20,845 bases of DNA from JAGPKI01 sp052034135 (lineage in GTDB: Bacteria > Caldisericota > Caldisericia > UBA6126 > JAGPKI01), in NCBI GenBank assembly GCA_052034135.1, contig JBPOJC010000003.1, positions 1 to 20,845 on the forward strand, given 5' to 3'. Position 1 is the first letter of the stretch, and each line of letters starts with the position of its first letter. This document shows positions 1 through 6,924 of this stretch, piece by piece. The notes under the pieces are model-generated. The model did not search any database. It was not told the origin of the DNA and saw only the letters and a program-made list of their open reading frames with translations. Both the position numbers and the translations under genes were made by a program.

Positions 1-2
1 AT

Positions 3-352
3 TTAAGATCATTTGAAAGTCTTCTTAATAAAGGAAGAGAAGCATTGAAAGAAGTAAGTGATATGGTTAGCAATGGAACCATAAAGGATTATGAAAAGGT
101 TATCAGAAGAGCAGAAAAGAAGTTATCGAGAACTAATGCTTCCCAATATTTTGATTTTGAATACAAAAACGGTGAATTCAAATACTGGGAAAAAACAGAA
201 CTGATTGAAAAATCACTCAACTTATGTGGATATTACATTCTTTAAACAACATAAAAAGGATCTATCTGAAATAGAAATTGAAAATAAATACAAAAGCCTT
301 CAAGAGGTTTTGGAGAGCATGGAGAGACCTTAAAGATATAGTTGAGATAAGG
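3..352 (+). pseudogene. Degraded transposase C-terminal remnant (IS1634/IS4-like)
   Basis: An open frame runs from position 3 to a stop at 243-245, with no start inside the window. Its residues (beginning LRSFESLLNKGREALKEV, ending LNLCGYYIL) resemble the C-terminal half of IS1634/IS4-type transposases. The similarity continues after the stop in a second frame (253-316: KKDLSEIEIENKYKSLQEV). It then continues in a third frame (317-352: AWRDLKDIVEIR), matching the family's usual 'EKAFRxLK...EIRPIY' segment. At least two frameshifts and a stop therefore interrupt the gene, and the end of the family domain is missing. It is a dead relic whose 5' part lies outside the window. The family call is from memory of the motif, so the exact IS family is uncertain. 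No terminal inverted repeat was found. Confidence 0.7.
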
Positions 353-504
353 CTTCTTCTTGTATTTAACATATCACCTTTTGATTACAAGAAAGACAAA
401 CTATACTGTAGTATATAACAAAAAATAATTAGCTGATTATATCAGGGTAAACATTGGTTAGTTTGGGAAGTTGGGATAAATGAGTTCGGGGATGACAAAA
501 ACAA

Positions 505-539
505 ATGAGGAGATTCTTCGCTTACGCTCAGAATGACGG
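505..539 (-). repeat. 'attctgagcgaagcgaagaat' family repeat
   Basis: Read on the minus strand, this matches 15575-15608 over about 34 bases except for one extra base in the middle of the palindrome. The core is an imperfect palindrome, attct...agaat, around 'gagcgaagcga'. It is one of the dispersed families shared by both clusters. Confidence 0.75.
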
Positions 540-545
540 AGGGGG

Positions 546-575
546 CGACCGAAGGAACTCCTTGCGTGTCATTCC
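546..575 (-). repeat. 30-bp inverted copy of 16186-16215
   Basis: Positions 546-575 are the exact reverse complement of 16186-16215 (30 of 30 bases by direct comparison). The core on the minus strand is 'gacacgcaaggagttccttc'. It overlaps the left arm of the following hairpin at 571-590. Confidence 0.85.
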
Positions 576-590
576 CGCGAAAGCGGGAAT
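571..590 (+). repeat. dRS3-like 20-bp hairpin repeat
   Basis: A perfect 8-bp inverted repeat, attcccgc / gcgggaat, encloses GAAA. It is flanked by 'gtc' before and 'cca' after. Copies with the same stem and a different 4-base loop lie at 14964-14983 (AACA) and 16043-16062 (opposite orientation, TTCC). The stem resembles neisserial dRS3 elements (ATTCCCN8GGGAAT), but relatedness is an inference. Confidence 0.8.
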
Positions 591-600
591 CCAACCATCC

Positions 601-641
601 CCGTCACCCTGAGGAGCATCTTTCCAGCGACGAAGGGTCTC
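601..641 (-). repeat. 41-bp 'gagacccttcg...cctcagggtga' repeat
   Basis: The reverse complement matches 15692-15732 at 40 of 41 positions. Looser relatives lie at 15111-15160, 15480-15528, 16093-16140 and 16202-16242. The two ends (gagaccctt and cagggtga) can partly pair, giving an imperfect hairpin. Confidence 0.8.
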
Positions 642-703
642 AGTATTTTAATAGCAATGAATGACTATACTACTTATTAATAATGATTGTAAAAACAAAA
701 ATT

Positions 704-865
704 GGTCTGGATCCCCGATAAAAGATTTCGGGGATGACAAAAACAAATATAAATAATAAACCTTTCATAATATATAGTGGGGTAAAAAAGATAACTTTGT
801 CACTCCTAACTAAATATAAAATAAAAATTGGTTTGGATTTCCTAATAATTAAGTTCAAGAATGAC
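704..865 (-). repeat. Composite element: hairpin - AT-rich spacer - hairpin
   Basis: On the minus strand this is a degraded 'gtcat...ccaaacc' hairpin (830-865), then about 95 bp of AT-rich spacer containing 'cttttttacccc', then an intact hairpin at 711-735. In the intact hairpin, atccccga pairs with tcggggat around a 9-base loop. The same arrangement occurs on the plus strand at 15287-15453 with a strongly similar spacer, and a partial third copy starts at 15885. Confidence 0.75.
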
Positions 866-954
866 AGATACCGAGAACCCTCAGTAGGAGTGGAGTAAAA
901 CCGCACTTATGGAACATAAAAATAAAAAATTTTATTTTCTTTAAGAGTATATCC

Positions 955-983
955 TTGACATTAAATATTTCTCAATATATAAA
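955..983 (+). promoter_or_regulatory. Sigma70-type promoter of the infC operon
   Basis: TTGACA at 955-960 is a perfect -35 box. It is separated by 17 bp from TATAAA at 978-983, a near-consensus -10. Transcription should start around 990, giving a leader of only about 40 nt before infC. That is too short for the long L20-binding leader known upstream of Bacillus infC. A small inverted repeat (tatca...tgata, about 985-1001) lies in the leader. Confidence 0.75.
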
Positions 984-1018
984 TTATCAGAAATTTTGAT
1001 AAACTATTAATATATATT

Positions 1019-1033
1019 TAGGAGGTAATTATA
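1019..1033 (+). promoter_or_regulatory. Ribosome-binding site and non-canonical start of infC
   Basis: TAGGAGGT at 1019-1026 is a near-perfect Shine-Dalgarno. The TAG at 1019-1021 is also an in-frame stop. Between it and GTG 1076 there is no ATG, GTG, TTG or CTG in frame. The candidates are ATA at 1031 (5 nt after GGAGG) and ATT at 1028 (2 nt after, too close for usual spacing). Confidence 0.7.
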
Positions 1034-1561
1034 AGTTTAAAGTACCGAATTAATAATGAAATTAAAACTAAAGAAGTGCGCCTCATTGATGATGAGGGAA
1101 AGCAAATTGGAATTGTAAGCACTAAAGATGCGATCGAAATTGCAAAAGAAAAAAGGCTTGATCTTGTCGAAATAGCACCAAACAGTAATCCTCCTGTTTG
1201 CAAGATAATGGATTACGGCAAGTTTATTTATGATTCCGACAAGAAGATGAAGGAATCCCGAAAAAGGCAGCTCGGGACAGATCTTAAAACTGTTAAATTT
1301 AGGTTAAGTATAGGAGAGAGTGATTTAAATATTAAAAAGCAGCAAATTATAAAGTTTCTTGAAGCTGGCAATAAAGTAAAAATTATTGTGATGTTTAGAG
1401 GAAGAGAGATTCTCTACAGCAGTAAAGGCTTCGAGCTACTTGACAATGTTTTTGAAAGCATAAAAAATGTTGGTAAATTTGAAAGGAAACCAAAGATCGA
1501 AGGAAGAAATTTAACAGCGATAATTTCCCCAATCCCAAAATCGGAAGCAAAAAGGAGTTAG
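1031..1561 (+). CDS. infC: Translation initiation factor IF-3
   Basis: IF3 binds the 30S subunit, prevents premature 50S joining and proofreads start-codon/initiator-tRNA pairing. The protein shows the family N-terminus (YRINNEIKTKEVRLIDDEGK), the segment around 'LDLVEIAPNSNPPVCKIMDYGKF' and a C-terminal domain with 'KVKIIVMFRGRE'. The length is about 176 residues with the start proposed here, as usual for the family. A GTG at 1076 would remove the conserved YRINNEI segment, so I place the start at ATA 1031; ATT 1028 is the alternative. Rare starts are a known hallmark of infC (AUU in E. coli), because IF3 discriminates against them and so represses its own synthesis. infC is the first gene of the operon, and rpmI follows after 3 nt. 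Family identity is certain; the exact start is not. Confidence 0.93.
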   Translation: MSLKYRINNEIKTKEVRLIDDEGKQIGIVSTKDAIEIAKEKRLDLVEIAPNSNPPVCKIMDYGKFIYDSDKKMKESRKRQLGTDLKTVKFRLSIGESDLNIKKQQIIKFLEAGNKVKIIVMFRGREILYSSKGFELLDNVFESIKNVGKFERKPKIEGRNLTAIISPIPKSEAKRS

Positions 1562-1564
1562 GAA

Positions 1565-1752
1565 ATGAAGTTATATTCGCGTAAATCCGCAAAAAAAGGT
1601 TTAAAGTTACAGGTAGTGGAAAAATTATGAGATTACCTGCAGGGCATAGCCATCACCTTGAGAAGAAAGACTCAAGGAAAAAAGTAGCTCAACTCAGGCA
1701 GGTAGAAGTTAGTAAAAATGATTTAAAAACTGTAAAAGAAATTATTCGATAA
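1565..1752 (+). CDS. rpmI: 50S ribosomal protein L35, needs a -1 frameshift at A7
   Basis: ATG 1565 follows AGGAG (1553-1557) by 7 nt and opens MKLYSRKSAKK, the L35 N-terminus. The frame then fails after the A-run and stops at 1628 (21 residues). From 1597 the -1 frame continues perfectly as L35 (RFKVTGSGKIMRLPAGHSHH...) to TAA 1750-1752. The joined protein has 62 residues, close to the usual 64-66. The shift point is A_AAA_AAA at 1591-1597, with zero-frame codons AAA AAA, so one -1 slip yields KKRFKV without loss. L35 is a 23S-binding protein of the large subunit and is normally encoded between infC and rplT, as here. Three explanations are possible: transcriptional or ribosomal slippage, a homopolymer sequencing error (7 instead of 8 A), or true inactivation. 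The last is least likely, given the otherwise perfect conservation. Confidence 0.88.
1591..1597 (+). other. A_AAA_AAA slippery heptamer in rpmI
   Basis: Seven A residues are read in frame 0 as (gc)A AAA AAA followed by GGT. A one-base backward slip gives AGG TTT and restores the L35 frame. An A-run this long is also a substrate for RNA-polymerase slippage. No downstream pseudoknot was identified by eye. Confidence 0.6.
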
Positions 1753-1778
1753 ATTTAGTATATTAAGGAGTTCATAGA

Positions 1779-2141
1779 ATGCGAATAAAAGGTGGTACCA
1801 CTCGTAGAAAAAGAAGAAAAAAAATATTAAGAAAGACGAAAGGTTATAAAGGGGCAGCCAAAAATCGTGTAAAAGTTGCAAAAGAGGCCGTAATGAAGGC
1901 CGAGCGTTATGCTTATATCAGTAGAAGACAAAAGAAAAGAGATATGAGAAGTCTCTGGATACAAAGAATTAACATAGCTTTAAGAAATGCCGACCCTGAT
2001 TTATCCTATTCAAAATTCATTAATGGTCTAAAAAAAGCTAATATCGACTTGAATCGTAAAATGCTTGCAGATATGGCAGTTAATGATAAAGAAGCATTTT
2101 TAAAGGTAATTGAAGTAGTCAAGAATAGCCAACAGGTATAA
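1779..2141 (+). CDS. rplT: 50S ribosomal protein L20
   Basis: This is the 120-residue L20 protein, the usual length, with the very basic N-terminal extension (TTRRKRRKKILRKTKGYKG) that threads into 23S rRNA. The globular part follows with family signatures 'SRRQKKRDMRSLWIQRINIA' and 'YSKFINGLKKANIDLNRKML'. It is an early assembly protein and in several bacteria also represses its own operon by binding mRNA. It starts at ATG 1779 after AAGGAG (about 1765-1770), 26 nt downstream of rpmI. The order infC-rpmI-rplT is the widely conserved one. In many genomes pheS/pheT follow, but here glmM follows after 28 nt. Confidence 0.97.
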   Translation: MRIKGGTTRRKRRKKILRKTKGYKGAAKNRVKVAKEAVMKAERYAYISRRQKKRDMRSLWIQRINIALRNADPDLSYSKFINGLKKANIDLNRKMLADMAVNDKEAFLKVIEVVKNSQQV

Positions 2142-2169
2142 CAAGTGAATATACCGAGTTTTATGATTT

Positions 2170-3513
2170 ATGGGTAAATATTTTGGCACGGATGGAATAA
2201 GAGGAATAGCAAATATAGAGCTTAACCCCGAATTAAGTTTTAAAGTAGGGAGAGCGCTATCTTTGTACATTCAAAAACAGTTCTCTAAATGTGGATTAGT
2301 TGGAATTGGAAAAGATACAAGGCTTTCAGGAGATATGATTGAAAGCTCGGTTTTGTCAGGACTGCTTTCTTCGGGAGTATCGTGTAAATTATTTGGGATT
2401 CTTCCAACACCGGCTGTTTCAAGATTAACTAATTTAATACACTGCGAGGCAGGTATTGTAATTTCTGCCTCGCATAATCCAGTTTCTGATAATGGCATCA
2501 AGATATTTGATAAGTTCGGGTTTAAGTTTAGCGATAAGGATGAAGAATTAATTGAAGAATTGATTGATTCATACTCGAATTATTCCTTAGCAAACAGCCA
2601 TGAAATTGGAAGAACTTTTATTGAAACCAACTCTCCTCAAATATATGTTGAATCTGTATTAAGTGAATTTAAGGATTTGAATTTAAAGGGCTTAACTATA
2701 CTTGTTGATTGTGCTTTTGGTGCAACATATTTCACAACCCCCTACGCCTTAGATAAACTTTCTGCAAAAGTAATAAGTGTAAACTCTTCTCCAAACGGAG
2801 CAAATATAAACGTTAATTGTGGTTCTACGCATCCGGAATTTATCTTAAATTATGCTAATTCAAGCAAAATTAATTTTGACATTGCTTTTGCTCATGATGG
2901 TGACGGAGATAGAGTAATAGCTTTATTGCCTGATGGTAGAGTTATCGATGGCGATATGATTATGTCTCTTTGTGCAGTGTATAAAAAAAGGAATTCAAAG
3001 TTGAATAACAGAATTGTCGTTGGGACTATAATGTCCAACAAGGGGATCGAAGAGTATTTAAAAGAAAATGATATAGAATTCGTAAGGACAAATGTAGGGG
3101 ATAAGTATGTTCTCCGTGACATGATTAGGCTAAATGCGGAGATCGGTGGCGAGCAATCCGGTCATGTAATATTCCTTGAAAAAGTGAAAACAGGCGATGG
3201 TCTTGTAACTATGCTTGAATTTCTTAATATTTTGGTAAAAACAGATTTTAAAATTCTTGATGAGCTTAAAAATATTAATTTTTATCATCAGAAATTAACA
3301 AATGTTAAAACTTTGAATAAGGAAAGGGTTTTAAATTCCCAGCTTCTTAAAGAAACAATTGATAAACTAACAAAGGATTATAAAGATTTAAGAATAAATG
3401 TTAGACCCTCTGGGACAGAGCCATTAATTCGAATATTTGCTGAGGCAAAAGAAAAAGATATAGTCAATAAGGCTATAGAAGATTTAAAGATAATAATTGA
3501 TTCTTTAGCATAA
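2170..3513 (+). CDS. glmM: Phosphoglucosamine mutase
   Basis: GlmM converts glucosamine-6-phosphate to glucosamine-1-phosphate, the step feeding UDP-GlcNAc for peptidoglycan and glycoconjugates in the cytoplasm. The 447-residue length is typical. The N-terminus KYFGTDGIRG is diagnostic. The phosphoserine loop is at residues 99-104 (SASHNP, catalytic Ser101). The Mg-binding loop DGDGDR is at 243-248, the sugar-binding loop GGEQSGH at 326-332, and the phosphate-binding loop RPSGTEP at 412-418. All key residues are present, so the enzyme should be active. No clear Shine-Dalgarno precedes ATG 2170. Translation may depend on ribosomes arriving from rplT 28 nt upstream. dnaE follows after 21 nt. 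A phosphomannomutase role is less likely because FGTDGIRG with GGEQSGH favours GlmM. Confidence 0.96.
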   Translation: MGKYFGTDGIRGIANIELNPELSFKVGRALSLYIQKQFSKCGLVGIGKDTRLSGDMIESSVLSGLLSSGVSCKLFGILPTPAVSRLTNLIHCEAGIVISASHNPVSDNGIKIFDKFGFKFSDKDEELIEELIDSYSNYSLANSHEIGRTFIETNSPQIYVESVLSEFKDLNLKGLTILVDCAFGATYFTTPYALDKLSAKVISVNSSPNGANINVNCGSTHPEFILNYANSSKINFDIAFAHDGDGDRVIALLPDGRVIDGDMIMSLCAVYKKRNSKLNNRIVVGTIMSNKGIEEYLKENDIEFVRTNVGDKYVLRDMIRLNAEIGGEQSGHVIFLEKVKTGDGLVTMLEFLNILVKTDFKILDELKNINFYHQKLTNVKTLNKERVLNSQLLKETIDKLTKDYKDLRINVRPSGTEPLIRIFAEAKEKDIVNKAIEDLKIIIDSLA

Positions 3514-3534
3514 AAATTTTATTATTAATATATT

Positions 3535-6500
3535 ATGTCATTTGTTCATTTACATAATCATTCTGAGTATAGTCTTTTGGACGGGCTCAATAGAATTAAA
3601 GACTTGGTCGAGGTTGCTAAGAGGTATAATATGCCTGCAATAGCAATTACCGATCATGGGGTAATGTACGGAGCTATTGAGTTTTACAATGAGTGCATAA
3701 AAGAGGGCATTAAACCAATAATTGGCTGCGAGCTATATATGGCTAAATCCCACAAGCAGAAGGAATCAAAGCAGGACGCTGAAAACCAGCATATTTTACT
3801 CCTTGCAAAGGACTATACTGGTTATCAGAATCTTTCAAAACTTGTTTCAATTGCACATATTGATGGTTTTTATTATAAACCAAGAATAGACCTTGAGCTT
3901 CTTTCTCAATACAGCAAGGGACTAATTGTTTTAACTTCATGCGTAAAAGGTTTAATTCCATCTTATCTTCTTGGGGGTAACACCACTCAAGCTTATGAAA
4001 CAGCCTCTAATTTGAAATCATTGTTTGGTAATGACTTTTACATAGAATTGCAGGATCATGGGCTTAAGGATGAGAAAAAAGTAATTCCTCTTCTCATCAA
4101 GTTAGCAAAAGATCTTGATATTCCTCTCGTTGCATCCCAGGATGCCCACTATCCCAACAAAACTGATGCCCATGCTCATGATATATTATTGTGCGTTCAA
4201 ACTCTCAAAGATTACGATGATAAAGATAGACTTAAATTCGAGACCGAAGAATTTTATCTTAAATCTCCTGATGAGATGAGAGAACTATTTGGAGAAGTAG
4301 AAGAAGCCATAACAAATACTTTAGCAATTGCCGCAAAGTGTAATTTAAAGTTTGAATTTGGAAAAATGCATCTTCCAAAGTTTAGCCTTCCCGATGTTCA
4401 GACAGATGAAGAAAAATTTTTATACTTAAAGTCTTTATGCGAAAAGAATTTACCAAATTTGTATGGCGAAAATCCAAATTCAACTGTCTTGGAAAGGCTT
4501 GATTTTGAGCTTGATACAATCAGAAAGATGCAGTTTGTTGACTATTTCCTTGTTGTCTGGGATTTTATGCGATTTGCAAGAGAGAATGATATAGCAGTTG
4601 GTCCTGGCAGGGGTTCAGCGGCTGGAAGTATTGTAAGTTATCTTTTGAACATAACAGGTATTGACCCCCTTGAATATAATCTCTATTTCGAGCGATTTTT
4701 GAATCCTGAGAGAATTAGTATGCCCGATATAGATATAGATTTTTCAGATGAAAGAAGAGATGAAGTAATTGATTATGTAAGGAAAAAGTACGGACAGTAT
4801 AAAGTAGCGCAGGTAGCAACATTTGGAAAGATGGAAGCAAGAGGGGTTTTACGTGATGTTGCAAGGGCTCTTAAATATACGTATGGTGAAGCTGATAAAA
4901 TAGCTAAAAAAGTACCCCAAGGATTAAGTTTGGATGAAGCTTATACTGCTGTCCCAGAGTTCAGGGAGATAATTGATTCAAGCTCTAACAACAAAGAACT
5001 TTTTAATATTTCAAAAGAACTTGAAGGGCTTTCAAGAAATTTTTCCGTCCATGCAGCTGGAGTAGTTATAGGAGATGAAGAACTATGGAATTATATTCCT
5101 CTTCAGCTCGACAAAAATAAACACATGGTTACTCAATATGATAAAGATGCTATAGAGCAGCTTGGTTTGCTAAAGATGGATTTTTTAGGCTTAAGAACTT
5201 TATCAATTATTGATTCTTGCTCAAAATTGGTTAAGGAGAGCACTGGAACCGAAATCAATTTTAATAAACTTCCTCTAAATGACGAGAAAACTTATGAACT
5301 TTACAAGAATGCGGATACAGCTGGGATATTTCAGGTAGAAAGCAGAGGAATGAGAAAGATCCTAAAAGATTTAAATCCTGAAAACATAGAGGACATTATT
5401 GCGGTAATTGCTCTTTATAGGCCTGGACCTCTTAACCTTACAGAAACATTTATTCACAATAAATTGCATCCAGAGGATATAACCTACCCTCATCCAGATT
5501 TAGAGCCAATCCTTAAAAAAACTTATGGAATATGTCTTTATCAAGAACAAGTTATGGAAATTGCAAGGAAGATGGCTGGTTTCTCCCTTGGCGAGGCTGA
5601 TATCTTAAGAAAAGCCATGGGTAAAAAGAAACCAGAATTGATGTTCGAGAAGAGGGATGAATTTATTACAAGAGCAATTGAGAATGGTTACTCCAAGGAA
5701 GTTGCATCTAACGTGTTCAGTGTGCTTGAATATTTTGCTGGGTATGGCTTTAATAGAGCTCATGCTGTAGCCTATGGATTTATTTCTTATTGGACAGCAT
5801 ATCTAAAGGCTCATTATCCTCTTTATTTCTTCACTGCATTGTTAAATAGCACAATAGGAAATGAAGCAAAAACTGAAGAGTATTGTAGCGAGTGTAGAAA
5901 AAATGGAATCGATATTCTTCCGCCAAGCATTAATGAAAGTGAACCTCTTTTTATTGCCGAAGGTAATTCAATAAGATACGGCTTACTTGCAATAAAAAAT
6001 GTTGGAGAAGCAGCAATCAAAGCAATTGTAGAAGAAAGAAAGAAGAGAGGTAAATTCAAGAGTTTCTCTGAATTTTTAAGTAGAATAAAAAAGGGAGCTA
6101 ATAAAAAAGTAATCGAATTTTTAATTAAAGCTGGAGCATTCGATGAATTAGATAAGGATAAATCAAAACTTCTCTCAAGCTTTCAAGGTGAGCAAATTGA
6201 AGAGGTAAGTTTGTTTGGCGATTTTGCATCCCTTAATGGATCAACTAAAAAAGAAGAAGCTCCTCAGGGTATTGATGTTCACTTAAATTCAAATTACGAA
6301 AGGGAAGCTTTGGGGTTTTATCTTACAAATCATCCATTAAATTCATATTTAGAATTTTATAACTTTGATACCTATAAAGTATCTGATATACCAGAAATTT
6401 CTGGAGATGAGTCAGAGATAAAATTATTCGGGCTTCTCTCTGGAATAAGGTATCCTAAAAAGAGAGAAAATGGAAATTTTGGCTTCCTATCGTTTGAAGA

Positions 6501-6924
6501 TATGACAGGTTCAGTTGAAATAATGGTTTCTGGAAGTTTGCTTGAAGAAGCAAATAAATACATCGATAAAGATGGAGCCGTATTAATAAATGTAAAAGTA
6601 AGGAAAAGCGATGATAATTTAAGATTAAGCTTACAAGGAATTGACAGATTTATCTCAAAACATACTTTTGAAAAAGAAAAAAACGAAACTGCTGTGCTCA
6701 ATTTAAAATTAAACTATACACTATTGAGTCCAGACATGATAAAAGTTTTATTAACTACTCTATCTCGATATAAAGGGACTAATCCTGTGAAAATTATCCT
6801 AAGAAAGGACAATTTTGAGATAAAATCTATTGCTGGTAGCAAATTCTGGATTAGCAAAGATAAGGAGGCTTTGGAAGAATTAAGTAAAATTTTAGGTAAA
6901 GAGAACGTATGGTGGGAAAAGTGA
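3535..6924 (+). CDS. dnaE: DNA polymerase III alpha subunit (DnaE), PHP ligands intact
   Basis: This is the replicative C-family polymerase, 1129 residues, within the normal range. The N-terminal PHP domain (about 1-270) keeps a full metal-ligand set: H7, H9, D16, H41, E66, H86, C136, D203 and H205. That is the pattern of polymerases with active PHP 3'-5' exonuclease rather than the degenerate E. coli type. The polymerase core has GPGRGSAAGS (356-365), catalytic aspartates D398 and D400 in PDIDIDFSDERR, and D549 in KMDFLGLRTL. A helix-hairpin-helix region lies at about 815-850. SLFG (892-895) is a plausible beta-clamp motif. An OB fold lies at about 961-1045. The start has no visible Shine-Dalgarno and sits in AT-rich sequence 21 nt after glmM. 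No epsilon-type exonuclease fusion is present. The 3' end overlaps the kinase gene. Confidence 0.96.
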   Translation: MSFVHLHNHSEYSLLDGLNRIKDLVEVAKRYNMPAIAITDHGVMYGAIEFYNECIKEGIKPIIGCELYMAKSHKQKESKQDAENQHILLLAKDYTGYQNLSKLVSIAHIDGFYYKPRIDLELLSQYSKGLIVLTSCVKGLIPSYLLGGNTTQAYETASNLKSLFGNDFYIELQDHGLKDEKKVIPLLIKLAKDLDIPLVASQDAHYPNKTDAHAHDILLCVQTLKDYDDKDRLKFETEEFYLKSPDEMRELFGEVEEAITNTLAIAAKCNLKFEFGKMHLPKFSLPDVQTDEEKFLYLKSLCEKNLPNLYGENPNSTVLERLDFELDTIRKMQFVDYFLVVWDFMRFARENDIAVGPGRGSAAGSIVSYLLNITGIDPLEYNLYFERFLNPERISMPDIDIDFSDERRDEVIDYVRKKYGQYKVAQVATFGKMEARGVLRDVARALKYTYGEADKIAKKVPQGLSLDEAYTAVPEFREIIDSSSNNKELFNISKELEGLSRNFSVHAAGVVIGDEELWNYIPLQLDKNKHMVTQYDKDAIEQLGLLKMDFLGLRTLSIIDSCSKLVKESTGTEINFNKLPLNDEKTYELYKNADTAGIFQVESRGMRKILKDLNPENIEDIIAVIALYRPGPLNLTETFIHNKLHPEDITYPHPDLEPILKKTYGICLYQEQVMEIARKMAGFSLGEADILRKAMGKKKPELMFEKRDEFITRAIENGYSKEVASNVFSVLEYFAGYGFNRAHAVAYGFISYWTAYLKAHYPLYFFTALLNSTIGNEAKTEEYCSECRKNGIDILPPSINESEPLFIAEGNSIRYGLLAIKNVGEAAIKAIVEERKKRGKFKSFSEFLSRIKKGANKKVIEFLIKAGAFDELDKDKSKLLSSFQGEQIEEVSLFGDFASLNGSTKKEEAPQGIDVHLNSNYEREALGFYLTNHPLNSYLEFYNFDTYKVSDIPEISGDESEIKLFGLLSGIRYPKKRENGNFGFLSFEDMTGSVEIMVSGSLLEEANKYIDKDGAVLINVKVRKSDDNLRLSLQGIDRFISKHTFEKEKNETAVLNLKLNYTLLSPDMIKVLLTTLSRYKGTNPVKIILRKDNFEIKSIAGSKFWISKDKEALEELSKILGKENVWWEK

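Larger units (their letters stand above)
470..866. repeat. Left dispersed-repeat cluster, no gene
   Basis: Between the transposase relic and the infC promoter there is no credible coding sequence. The stretch is a mosaic of at least four short repeat families, several of which also occur in the right cluster (14960-16245), mostly in the opposite orientation. From left to right it holds a degraded 'cgggg-atgac' hairpin near 473-497, a palindrome at 505-539, a 30-bp module at 546-575, an 'attcccgc' hairpin at 571-590, a 41-bp module at 601-641, and a composite element at 704-865. Short reading frames here come from repeat sequence and are not supported as genes. Positions 353-470 and 867-950 are AT-rich and show nothing recognisable. 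Confidence 0.8.

Noticed and set aside
670..906. Small minus-strand reading frame in the left cluster
   Set aside because: It is made of the composite repeat; a similar frame appears wherever the same repeat lies. No ribosome-binding site or family.
907..1020. L20-binding leader or riboswitch before infC
   Set aside because: The predicted leader is about 40 nt, AT-rich, with only a 5-bp stem; no known leader fold was seen.
1076..1561. IF3 starting at GTG 1076
   Set aside because: It would delete the conserved YRINNEIKTKE segment and leave a near-perfect Shine-Dalgarno 50 nt upstream unused.
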